Assembly: GCF_000338275.1 (NCBI RefSeq)
Contig: NZ_ANMR01000013.1
Span: forward strand, 1 to 64,000
Direction of reading: 5' to 3'
DNA length: 64,000 bases
DNA from: Staphylococcus xylosus NJ
GTDB lineage: Bacteria; Bacillota; Bacilli; Staphylococcales; Staphylococcaceae
The translations under genes were made by a program, and so were the position numbers. Under the pieces are notes generated by a model that was not told the DNA's origin, did not search any database, and was given only the letters and a program-made list of their open reading frames with translations. Below are positions 43,579-52,733 of this stretch, one piece after another; position 1 is the first letter of the stretch, and the number at the start of each line of letters is the position of its first letter.

Positions 43579-44727
43579 TTACTGTTCAACTTGACTATAT
43601 ATGTCAAGTTGCTTTTTAACAACATCAGCTTCATTATAATTTGTTTTTGCTCTTATAAAGCTCGCTTCTTTATATTGATTTAATTTGTTTTTATCATTTG
43701 CTAATTCTTCTATTTTATTTGCAATATACATACTAGATTGTAACGGTACTAAAAAACCATTTTCATTGTCGATTATTTCTTCTCGCGATCCTCTTATATT
43801 TGTTGCAATAATTGCATTTTTCATTGCCATGGCTTCAATGATTGACCTTGGCATACCTTCTCTATAAGAAGGAAGGCAATATATATCACTTAAAGTTAAA
43901 TATTCATTGATATTAGAGACCTGTCCAGTAAATATTATATTTCTTTCTTTTTTATACTTATTTAGTAACTTAAGTGTTTCATTATCTCTTTCACCTTCAG
44001 GTAAGTCACCTATAATTATATATTTAATATTATTTGACGACAATTTTTGATATGAATCTAAAAGATCTAATATACCTTTTTCTTTAACTAATCTCCCTAT
44101 AAACGTAACAACAATATCATTATCATTAATACCTAAGTCTATTTTTAATGCATTTATAATATCTTGATTTATTAATTCAAAATTAAACTGGTTATCCATA
44201 TCTATGCCATTACTAATATGAAGATAATTATTTTTATTAGCTGACCTCAAAAAATTATTCTCTACAGCTGTATAATAATCTTCTTCACTTTGAGTAAATA
44301 TATAATCAGTAAAATATTTTCCAATAAGTTTCTCTATATTAAAATAAAAATTGTATGTATTTAATGACATTCCATCATGAAAATAAAATCCATGAGCTGT
44401 ATATATTATCGTGGGCACACCTGCAAGTTTAGCTGCTATTCTACCTAGAACAGCAGCTATAGGTGTATGGACATGGACAATATCTGGTTGGATTTGTTTA
44501 AACAACTTTATCATTTTAAAAATAGATTTCATATTGCTAATTGGATTTATATTTCTATCTATATTTATATTATGATAGTAAACACCTTGCTTTTTGACTT
44601 CATTTTGTTGAGAACCAAAAGTGCTCACACAATGAACTTCTATGCCGCTCGCAACACTAGCTTCATTCAAAGCTTTCAAAAGTTTTATGTGAGTCATTTC
44701 AATTGCAGCAATTTGCACAATTTTCAA
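43579..44727 (-). CDS. GT4 glycosyltransferase (EpsD-like)
   Basis: 382 residues. GT-B fold with HVHTPIAAVLGR in the N-terminal half and the nucleotide-sugar motif PSYREGMPRSIIEAMA in the C-terminal half. The start is TTG at 44727, 8 nt after GGAGG. Directly downstream comes the EpsL-type transferase, so it probably adds the second sugar, as EpsD does in B. subtilis (inference). Confidence 0.88.
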   Translation of the reverse strand: MKIVQIAAIEMTHIKLLKALNEASVASGIEVHCVSTFGSQQNEVKKQGVYYHNINIDRNINPISNMKSIFKMIKLFKQIQPDIVHVHTPIAAVLGRIAAKLAGVPTIIYTAHGFYFHDGMSLNTYNFYFNIEKLIGKYFTDYIFTQSEEDYYTAVENNFLRSANKNNYLHISNGIDMDNQFNFELINQDIINALKIDLGINDNDIVVTFIGRLVKEKGILDLLDSYQKLSSNNIKYIIIGDLPEGERDNETLKLLNKYKKERNIIFTGQVSNINEYLTLSDIYCLPSYREGMPRSIIEAMAMKNAIIATNIRGSREEIIDNENGFLVPLQSSMYIANKIEELANDKNKLNQYKEASFIRAKTNYNEADVVKKQLDIYSQVEQ

Positions 44728-44729
44728 TT

Positions 44730-46004
44730 TTACAGCCTCCAAAGTTTTTGATTAACTTTAATATCTTCATTACTAATATTGCCCTTTATATCAACTATAA
44801 TTCCATTTTCTTCTGCCAGATTAATATAATCAGCTCTTTGATTTAGATACTCACTATGAGGTACAGCAAATAATACTACATCGGCTTTTCTTAAGTCACT
44901 TTTACCTTTTAGATTTAGATTGAATAATTTCTTTGCTTCACTTTTGTCTGCTTCTACATCATTCACTGTTATTTTTAGTCCATATTCTTCAAGTTCTTTA
45001 ACGATATGGATAACTTTTGTATTTCTTAAGTCTGGACAATTTTCTTTAAATGTCAGTCCTAAAACATTAACTGATGCACCTTGTACTTCTAATCCTTTTT
45101 TCAATAATTCTTTAATTATATTAGAAGAAACGTGCTGAGCCATATTATCATTTATTCTTCTTCCAGCGAGAATGACTTCTGGATGATGACCTACTTCTTG
45201 AGCTTTATGTGTTAAATAATAAGGGTCAACTCCGATACAATGTCCACCTACTAAACCTGGTTTAAAGTTTAAAAAATTCCATTTTGTGCCAGAAGCTTTT
45301 AATACTTCGTTTGTATCTAAGTCTAATTTATCAAAAATAATTGCCAATTCATTCATTAATGCGATATTCACATCACGTTGTGTGTTTTCAATTACTTTTG
45401 CCGCTTCTGCTACTTTAATAGAAGATGCTTTATGAACTCCTGCGGTAACTACTGAACTGTATACGTCTGCAACTACTTCTAATACTTCAGGAGTTTGACC
45501 TGATACAACTTTTATAATAGTTTCAAAGGTATGCACTTTGTCTCCTGGATTAATTCTTTCAGGTGAGTAACCAACATAAAAGTCTTTACCACACTCTAGA
45601 CCCGAGTATTTTTCTAATACAGGGACACAATCTTCCTCTGTAGCACCAGGATAAACAGTTGATTCATAAACAACTATTGTGTCTGGTGTAATCACTTTGC
45701 CCACTGTTTCACTGGCTTTCAATAATGGAGATAAATCTGGTTTATTATGCTTATCAATCGGCGTTGGTACTGCTACAATAATAAAATCAGCTTTCTTCAA
45801 ATCTTCTGCGTTTGAAGTATATTCTATATTAGTTTGCTTTAGTTTATCTTCTGTAACTTCATTTGTTCTATCATAATTATTTTTCAATTCTTGAATTCTT
45901 GATTCATTTATATCGAATCCAATTACTTTATGCTTATTCCCAAAAGTCACAGCTACTGGCAATCCTACGTAACCTAACCCTACAACTGCAATTTTTCTAT
46001 TCAT
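44730..46004 (-). CDS. capL: UDP-N-acetylhexosamine 6-dehydrogenase (CapL/TviB/WbpA group)
   Basis: 424 residues, UDP-sugar dehydrogenase: GLGYVGLP cofactor motif, VAVPTPI, ESTVYPGATEE, and the active-site Cys in GLVGGHCIGVDPYYL. It oxidises C6 of a UDP-N-acetylhexosamine to the uronic acid. Paired with a CapI-type 4-epimerase it would give UDP-N-acetylgalactosaminuronic acid, a component of S. aureus type 1 capsule. GlcNAc rather than glucose as substrate is inferred from family and neighbours. Confidence 0.88.
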   Translation of the reverse strand: MNRKIAVVGLGYVGLPVAVTFGNKHKVIGFDINESRIQELKNNYDRTNEVTEDKLKQTNIEYTSNAEDLKKADFIIVAVPTPIDKHNKPDLSPLLKASETVGKVITPDTIVVYESTVYPGATEEDCVPVLEKYSGLECGKDFYVGYSPERINPGDKVHTFETIIKVVSGQTPEVLEVVADVYSSVVTAGVHKASSIKVAEAAKVIENTQRDVNIALMNELAIIFDKLDLDTNEVLKASGTKWNFLNFKPGLVGGHCIGVDPYYLTHKAQEVGHHPEVILAGRRINDNMAQHVSSNIIKELLKKGLEVQGASVNVLGLTFKENCPDLRNTKVIHIVKELEEYGLKITVNDVEADKSEAKKLFNLNLKGKSDLRKADVVLFAVPHSEYLNQRADYINLAEENGIIVDIKGNISNEDIKVNQKLWRL

Positions 46005-46018
46005 TTTTATATTCCCCC

Positions 46019-47359
46019 TTAATTGATGTTATTAATTGTAAACCGTGTTTTTCCACCTTTTGTTTTATCTAATTTATTCACAAAATTGAAAGTGAATTCT
46101 GTATTTTCTCCAAATCTAATTTTTAACTCTGCTTTAAGCTTCTTTTCTATTTGTCTCTTGTCGCTTTCTTTACTAACTATTAAATTAACTTCTATTAGGT
46201 CTATCTTATTTTGTATAAATTGTGATTCTATAACATCATTTCCCAACGTTCTTATAGCTGTCGATAAATTAATATTAGTAACAATACCTTTGTCTTTAGA
46301 TTGTAAAAAATCATTATTTCTACCAATAATTCTTTTTATTCTTATGTCTTTTTGTGTGTAATTTGATGAAAGAGGTTCTTTTAACTCTACCGAATCTCCT
46401 ATTTTGTATCTTAAAAGCGGTGTTGATGTAGTATAAAAACCAGTTACAATCAATTCATAAATATTGTCTTGTACATGTTCAAATTCAAAAACGCCTGTTT
46501 CAACATTGATTTCAAATTCTCCATCTTTATTTTCAGTAATAAAAGGTGCGCCTTCTGATGAGGCATATTGATTACGTACTGGACATTGGAATGCATTCTC
46601 TATATCTAACCTCATTTCATCAGTTAACGCTTCAGCTGTTGGAAATATTGCAATTGGTGAGAATTCTAATTTAATATCATTTTCTAATATATATTTTGCT
46701 ATACGGTGGATAACAGTTGTAAATCCATCTAATGTTTCAGGCTTAAATTTATTAAATTTTTGAATATAATACTTTAAATTTTCACCATCCGCATGATAAG
46801 AAGAAATCATTAATTGGTTTAGAGGTTTATTAAATCTCCAAAATATTTTTTTCTTTTGATTATTTGGAATTATTTTTTTACCTCCAACACTTACTCTTCT
46901 CATTCCCTTATATACACCATGCTGTTCTTTAAAATAATCTAAATAGGCTATCTTCCTAGACATATCATACGGGCTTGTATAATAAACCATACTTTTACCC
47001 GTAGAACCACCCGTCCCCATTTTTATTAATTTGTTTTTAGGAGCAGTAACTATCTTATCTACATTTCTTCTAACATCTTCTTTGGTTATTAAAGGGAGAT
47101 TTTTCAAATTGTAAATTGTAATATCTTTAGGATGTTTTTTTAGTTCTTCTCTATAATAATTACTATTCTCTCTTACAAAACGATAAAACTCTTGAAATCG
47201 CATTTTTTGCATTTCGAAAACATCTTCACATTTTCTTAATTCTTCCATTTCCTGATAATAAAATCGAGTATATCTTTGTTTCATAAATATTTTGCCTTGA
47301 ACTGATACCATTAAATTCTGAACAAAGATAGGTGAATGGTTGTATATAAATTCAAGCAT
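46019..47359 (-). CDS. capK: CapK-type adenylate-forming capsule protein
   Basis: 446 residues of the phenylacetate-CoA-ligase-like CapK family. The phosphate-binding MGTGGSTGKSM lies near residue 115, and YASSEGAPF and LRYKIGDSV are further family motifs. CapK is found in the S. aureus type 1 locus; a role in activating a carboxyl group for amide modification of the polymer is a reasonable guess, not established here. Confidence 0.87.
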   Translation of the reverse strand: MLEFIYNHSPIFVQNLMVSVQGKIFMKQRYTRFYYQEMEELRKCEDVFEMQKMRFQEFYRFVRENSNYYREELKKHPKDITIYNLKNLPLITKEDVRRNVDKIVTAPKNKLIKMGTGGSTGKSMVYYTSPYDMSRKIAYLDYFKEQHGVYKGMRRVSVGGKKIIPNNQKKKIFWRFNKPLNQLMISSYHADGENLKYYIQKFNKFKPETLDGFTTVIHRIAKYILENDIKLEFSPIAIFPTAEALTDEMRLDIENAFQCPVRNQYASSEGAPFITENKDGEFEINVETGVFEFEHVQDNIYELIVTGFYTTSTPLLRYKIGDSVELKEPLSSNYTQKDIRIKRIIGRNNDFLQSKDKGIVTNINLSTAIRTLGNDVIESQFIQNKIDLIEVNLIVSKESDKRQIEKKLKAELKIRFGENTEFTFNFVNKLDKTKGGKTRFTINNIN

Positions 47360-47383
47360 TAAATCATCCCTTTTTATGTAATA

Positions 47384-48394
47384 CTATAATTTCTGATCAT
47401 AATATTCTAAATACCAATCAACAAATTTATTTACGCCATCTTGAATTGTTGTTTCTGGTTTAAAATCAATATCTCTAAACAAGTCATCTACATTTGCATA
47501 GGTTTCAGGTACATCTCCTGGTTGTAAATCCATGTAATTTTTCTTAGCTTCTTTACCTAATTTATTTTCTATAGCTTCTACAAATTCCATCAATCTAACT
47601 GGGCTATTGTTTCCAATATTGTAGACTTTATATGGCGCATAGGATGAGCCAGGATCTGGATTAGCACCTGACCAATCTTTATTAGGTGACGCAGGTTTCT
47701 TAACAAGTCTGCTAATTGCTTCAACGATATCATCTACATAAGTAAAGTCTCTCATCATGTTACCGTGATTATAAACATCAATCACTTCATCATTTACAAT
47801 TGCTTTTGTGAATTTGAAAAGAGCCATGTCTGGTCTACCCCATGGTCCATAAACTGTGAAGAATCTCAAACCTGTTGTTGGCAGATTATATAAATGACTA
47901 TATGTGTGTGCCATTAACTCATTTGATTTTTTAGTCGCTGCATATAAACTAAGTGGGTGATCTATATTATCTGAAGTACTAAATGGTTTAGATGTGTTTG
48001 CACCATAGACTGAACTGGATGAAGCGTAAATTAGATTTTTAATATTAAAATGTCTACTACATTCTAATATGTTCATAAATCCAACAATATTAGAATCAAT
48101 ATATGCTCTTGGGTTTTCAATACTGTACCTAACACCGGCTTGGGCCGCTAAATTTACTACTACATCTGGTTGCTCATCTTTAAAAACCTTAGATAAATCG
48201 TCATAATTTTCTAATTTAAATTTAAAAAAAGTGAAATTCTCTTTTCCTATGGATTCCAATCTATATTCTTTCAAAGTAACGGAATAATAATCATTAATAC
48301 TATCTACGCCTATTACATAATGCCCTTGCTTAATCAACTTTTTCGCAAGATGCGAGCCAATAAATCCCGCAGCGCCTGTAACTAAAATTTTCAA
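47384..48394 (-). CDS. capI: CapI-type UDP-uronate 4-epimerase
   Basis: 336 residues, extended SDR: TGAAGFIGSH, catalytic YAATK, SSSSVYG. Long stretches match what I recall of S. aureus CapI (for example NLAAQAGVRYSIENPR), suggesting a shared or transferred module. It inverts C4 of UDP-GlcA or UDP-GlcNAcA; with the adjacent dehydrogenase, UDP-GalNAcA is the likely product. TTG start, 8 nt after GGAGG. Confidence 0.9.
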   Translation of the reverse strand: MKILVTGAAGFIGSHLAKKLIKQGHYVIGVDSINDYYSVTLKEYRLESIGKENFTFFKFKLENYDDLSKVFKDEQPDVVVNLAAQAGVRYSIENPRAYIDSNIVGFMNILECSRHFNIKNLIYASSSSVYGANTSKPFSTSDNIDHPLSLYAATKKSNELMAHTYSHLYNLPTTGLRFFTVYGPWGRPDMALFKFTKAIVNDEVIDVYNHGNMMRDFTYVDDIVEAISRLVKKPASPNKDWSGANPDPGSSYAPYKVYNIGNNSPVRLMEFVEAIENKLGKEAKKNYMDLQPGDVPETYANVDDLFRDIDFKPETTIQDGVNKFVDWYLEYYDQKL

Positions 48395-48397
48395 TTA

Positions 48398-49564
48398 TTA
48401 ATCCTCCAGTAGTATATTTTTATATTTTTCAAGTGCAATGTTTCTTTTTTTGGTTACTTCACTCTTTTTATATTTTTCAATTTTATTAATATTTGCACTT
48501 ATATTCTCTTTAGCAAAATCAATATCTAATATACATCGCTCAATTAAATTCGCTAATTCTTTCTCTTTTTTTACATCAAACAAGTATTTCTTATGAACAC
48601 TATCCGGTATTCCTCCCACATTAGATGCAATTACAGGAGTTCCATTCCCAATCGCTTCTACTATTGATCTTCCGTGCCCTTCTGTCTTACTAGGCTGAAT
48701 ATATAAATCTAAACTACGATACCATTCGTTAATGTCATCCCTGTTATTTATTACACCAATATACTTCACATTTTCTTCCAATTTATAACTCTCAATTGTT
48801 TCTTTTATATAGTCACTTAAACCTTGACCTACAAATTCTAAACTAACACTGTACCCTTTTCTTTTTAATTCGCTCACTGCTCTTATTGCTGTAGCATGTC
48901 CTTTATATTTTACAAAAGTAGAACCTACTAATCCGATCTTAAAAGGTTCATGTACTTTATTAATGTAATCAATTTTATTCTTAAAATCATTTTCTACTTC
49001 GACATTAGAAATACTATCAAAGCTTACACCCATAGTAGGATATTTAGATTGTAAATATTCCTCAGTAATATAAATTGCAACACTTGCATTTTTAATAGAA
49101 ATTTTTTGTAATAATTCTCCGGGAAATGCAAGTACTTTACTAAATAAGGTTCCGTAATGCCAGTAAGCATCAAATATAGAACCTACAACTTCTACTAAAT
49201 AAGGTTTATGCTGCTTTCTACAAATATTTGCAGCTAAAAAACCTAAAATACTCGGTAGTCTAATTATAACTCCCTCGCTACATTGAATTTCTTCATTTAA
49301 TTTTCTCGTTATTTTTTTATAATTAAAAATTAATGTTTTTAAAGATGAATATGTACTTAAAGGTGAAAATTCAACATTTTCACCACTTGAAATATTTTTA
49401 GTATCTTTAATTCCTTCATCAATTTTAATTCTAGAAACTACATTAATTTTGTTGAATATAGGCAAATATCTTTTCCAAATAGTATAAGGAAACCCTGTAG
49501 AATAATACTTATTATTCATAGGATTGTGCAACACTGGAAAATCATGTACAAATGTTATTTTCAT
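48398..49564 (-). CDS. GT4 glycosyltransferase
   Basis: 388 residues, GT-B fold; donor-site motif QPSKTEGHGRSIVEAIGNGTP near residue 292 and LVGSTFVKYKGH earlier. ATGA overlap with the flippase gene. Donor and acceptor unknown. This gene and the next three are visibly more A+T-rich than their neighbours, as is usual for the serotype-specific centre of a capsule locus. Confidence 0.85.
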   Translation of the reverse strand: MKITFVHDFPVLHNPMNNKYYSTGFPYTIWKRYLPIFNKINVVSRIKIDEGIKDTKNISSGENVEFSPLSTYSSLKTLIFNYKKITRKLNEEIQCSEGVIIRLPSILGFLAANICRKQHKPYLVEVVGSIFDAYWHYGTLFSKVLAFPGELLQKISIKNASVAIYITEEYLQSKYPTMGVSFDSISNVEVENDFKNKIDYINKVHEPFKIGLVGSTFVKYKGHATAIRAVSELKRKGYSVSLEFVGQGLSDYIKETIESYKLEENVKYIGVINNRDDINEWYRSLDLYIQPSKTEGHGRSIVEAIGNGTPVIASNVGGIPDSVHKKYLFDVKKEKELANLIERCILDIDFAKENISANINKIEKYKKSEVTKKRNIALEKYKNILLED

Positions 49565-50775
49565 ATGATTATACCTTCTTTTTTAATTAAGTAAATTACT
49601 ATTAAATATTTTATAACAGATTGGCTAAATGCAATTAAAACTACTGCCATAGCTGCACCTAGTAATCCATAGTTATTAATCATAATTAATGATGTTATAA
49701 CAGAAATTAATAAAGTAATTATAGAAGTAATTAATTGAATTTTATAAACTTTAAAAGCCATTAAAACTGTATCAAATATCCAACTTTGGAAGTTAAATAT
49801 AATCGAAATAGCAACTATGGTAAAAATATTACTGTGTTCTGCATACATATTGCCATATACAAAATGAATTATTGGTTTTGCTGTAAAATAAATTGGCATT
49901 ATTAATACTATTACTAGTACTATCGAAACTATAAATATATCTTTATTGATAAAACGTCTTAATTTGGTAAAATTACCACTTCCAATATTATTTTTTATAT
50001 TTACAATGATATTTTGGGAAATAGCATTCATGAATAAATCAATAATTGTTAATAAATAGCTGATTGAAGCAAAAATTCCTACCATCTTTATACTCAAAAT
50101 ACTTTCTATAACATACCTTGGAATCAATATGTTGTATGAATTTAGCAATTGCACTATACCTAAAGGAATACCAGTTAAAAAGATGGTATACACAAATTTT
50201 TTATTTATATTTTTTTCTTCAAATTCTATATATTTTATTGATTTTTTTTCTATCATATATAGCCATAGAATTTGAGCTGAAATTTGAATAATCAAACACA
50301 ATAAAATATTTTCTGTCAATATTAATATTAAAAAAAACGTAATAATTATTATTATAGATTTACCCAGTTGCATCAAACATATTATCTTAAAGTTTTGTTT
50401 TTTATGTAAAATTGAATAGTAAATTTCAGACTGTAAATCTAACACTTTTATTATTGCTACCAAAACGATATATTCTATATAATGTTGAAAAAAAACTAGT
50501 CCAATTATAAAAATCAAGATTATACAAAAAACATTCAATATGTCTCTTAATAATTTTACACTTTTGAATGACAATTTATCTTCTACAACATATCTCAATC
50601 TTAATCTCATATTTGCAAACAACAATATAGGTGTAGTTAATGCTACAGCAAATGTATAGTTTCCAACTTCTTCAGGTGTAGTAAATCTTACAATCAGTAT
50701 TAATATCAACCATTTTATAAATGCAAATACTACGTTCCCACCGAATGTATATCCAATGTTTTTAAATTTTTTCAT
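49561..50775 (-). CDS. Wzx-type repeat-unit flippase
   Basis: 404 residues, ~12 membrane segments, MATE/MOP-like polysaccharide exporter (ends of the family such as FTTPEEVGNYTFA and late ..LLGAAMAVVLIAF). It would flip the undecaprenyl-linked repeat unit across the membrane. Overlaps the polymerase gene by 4 nt. Confidence 0.85.
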   Translation of the reverse strand: MKKFKNIGYTFGGNVVFAFIKWLILILIVRFTTPEEVGNYTFAVALTTPILLFANMRLRLRYVVEDKLSFKSVKLLRDILNVFCIILIFIIGLVFFQHYIEYIVLVAIIKVLDLQSEIYYSILHKKQNFKIICLMQLGKSIIIIITFFLILILTENILLCLIIQISAQILWLYMIEKKSIKYIEFEEKNINKKFVYTIFLTGIPLGIVQLLNSYNILIPRYVIESILSIKMVGIFASISYLLTIIDLFMNAISQNIIVNIKNNIGSGNFTKLRRFINKDIFIVSIVLVIVLIMPIYFTAKPIIHFVYGNMYAEHSNIFTIVAISIIFNFQSWIFDTVLMAFKVYKIQLITSIITLLISVITSLIMINNYGLLGAAMAVVLIAFSQSVIKYLIVIYLIKKEGIII

Positions 50776-52193
50776 TTTTTAACCACCAATTTATTATTAA
50801 GATAATATACTAATAAAAATAATGGTAAAAAGAAAGTTAAATCATTTATTAAAATATTTCCATTTTGCGCCATTACAAATCCAATGCGTCCACTAAATAA
50901 CGTATATACATATATTAATTCAATTCTTTTAAATTTTATTATTTGTTTAGTTAAAAATACTGCTATAAAAATGAATATTATACCCAATAATGGTGCAAAT
51001 ATTGGGCCTAAATATAAATTACCTTGACCAATCATTGGTATAATTTGAGACACATGATCCGATAAATAAATCCTATAATTAAATAATTGAGCACTTGTCG
51101 CCATTTCAATATTCTTTAATAATATATTAGGGCCAATAGCAGATTTAAATATGTCTACAAACATCAATAATATATTTCCATTGGGATTAGTAATATCTAG
51201 ACTCATAGCTACGTTATATATTCCTCCCAAATATACTTGTAAGTTATCTGTTACATCTATTAATTTATTTGAACCACCAGTTATTGTAACCGTTTCTCTA
51301 AATTGAGACATACCACTTACAACTATAGGTAACAACCCTAAAAACAGAATGTTTATTATGACACCCAACTTTTTGTACAAATAAATTAATACTAATAGGT
51401 TCACAGCAAAGTTGAAAATAAAATCAGATCTATTTGTACCAAAAAATATTAGTGAATTAATCAGAGTTATTAATACTACTAAAATGAAAGAAAATAAATA
51501 ATTTTTTGGTTGTATAATTTTAATTATCCAACCTATAATAACAAAATAAATAATTAACCTTGCTACATTTAAAAACATTATTACAATTGAAGTCAATATA
51601 TCTAGTTCTTCAAGTTTTGTGAAATTATTATTAACTTTAAAAAACGAGAAAAAATTTAATGAACTGGGCCTGATGATAACTAACATAAACGTTAAAACTA
51701 TGAATGCTATATATATGATATTACTTTTACTAAAATTAATTTTCTTACTTCCCTCTATAATTCCATCGTATAATTTTTTCCTATTATTTCCAAAAAAGAA
51801 TTTATGAAATATGTAAATTGTAAAATTGTAAATTAAAAGCTCGTAAATCATGATATATATTGCATTTTTAAAGAACAATGGTGCTGGAGAATAATTAGAA
51901 CGACCATAGAACCAATTAGATTCTACTAATAATACACTTAATATTACAAACCTAAAAAAGCTAACAATTATATAAATCAGCAAAAATAAACTTATTCCAT
52001 ACTTTTTCATAACTGATCTAATGAAGAAATTGTAAAAAATACAAAAAGCCATTGGTAAAAGAAATATGTTTTGATAGCCATTTGGTATCATTTCATTATT
52101 TATAAATAGATACAAAGTTGAAATTATAGATATACAATTTACTATCATGGTTATTAACAAATTTACATTATTCGATTTATACATCCGTTTCAC
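50772..52193 (-). CDS. Wzy-type repeat-unit polymerase
   Basis: 473 residues, ~12 or more membrane segments with large outside loops. It resembles oligosaccharide-repeat-unit polymerases in layout, and position next to Wzx supports it; sequence motifs in this family are weak. Start may be GTG 52193 or ATG 52184; both lie within the end of the preceding acyltransferase gene. Confidence 0.78.
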   Translation of the reverse strand: MKRMYKSNNVNLLITMIVNCISIISTLYLFINNEMIPNGYQNIFLLPMAFCIFYNFFIRSVMKKYGISLFLLIYIIVSFFRFVILSVLLVESNWFYGRSNYSPAPLFFKNAIYIMIYELLIYNFTIYIFHKFFFGNNRKKLYDGIIEGSKKINFSKSNIIYIAFIVLTFMLVIIRPSSLNFFSFFKVNNNFTKLEELDILTSIVIMFLNVARLIIYFVIIGWIIKIIQPKNYLFSFILVVLITLINSLIFFGTNRSDFIFNFAVNLLVLIYLYKKLGVIINILFLGLLPIVVSGMSQFRETVTITGGSNKLIDVTDNLQVYLGGIYNVAMSLDITNPNGNILLMFVDIFKSAIGPNILLKNIEMATSAQLFNYRIYLSDHVSQIIPMIGQGNLYLGPIFAPLLGIIFIFIAVFLTKQIIKFKRIELIYVYTLFSGRIGFVMAQNGNILINDLTFFLPLFLLVYYLNNKLVVKK

Positions 52194-52710
52194 CCAGTGA
52201 TTTTATTGCATATGCCGGTACTCCACCAATCAATAAATTATTACCTCTAATGGTTTTGTTAATTAAAGAATTAGCAGAAATTATACACCCGCTACCTATT
52301 TCCACCCCCATGCCTATAGTAGAATTACCCGCTATCCATGTTCCTTTACCAATGATTACTTTTTGATTAGTAGAATAGTAATTACTTACTTTATTATCTT
52401 TTCTTAAATGTTTAGTAGTAGTTATAATTACATTGGGTGATATTATAACTTCATCTTTTATAATTAATCCACCTGTGCCATTGATCCATGCATTATGTGC
52501 AATATATACATCATTACCTATAGATATATTTCTATGCATGTTTATTATTACTCCACTAGCAATTTGGAAATTTTTTCCACAATTTTTAAATAATACAGAG
52601 AACAATTTACCCCTTATTCGATTTGTCATTTTAGAATTTGGAAATAGACTTAATAAAGCATTAATTATATTTGGAAATAAATGATATTTAAACATATTTA
52701 ATATTCTCAT
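52177..52710 (-). CDS. Hexapeptide-repeat (WcaF/LacA-like) acyltransferase
   Basis: 177 residues. Left-handed beta-helix repeats (INMHRNISIGNDVYIAHNAW, WIAGNSTIGMGVEIGSG) show an acetyltransferase that probably O-acetylates the capsule unit. GGAGTGTTGTACTA precedes the ATG. It overlaps the polymerase gene by 17 nt. Confidence 0.86.
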   Translation of the reverse strand: MRILNMFKYHLFPNIINALLSLFPNSKMTNRIRGKLFSVLFKNCGKNFQIASGVIINMHRNISIGNDVYIAHNAWINGTGGLIIKDEVIISPNVIITTTKHLRKDNKVSNYYSTNQKVIIGKGTWIAGNSTIGMGVEIGSGCIISANSLINKTIRGNNLLIGGVPAYAIKSLGETDV

Positions 52711-52733
52711 TAGTACAACACTCCTTTCAGTAC

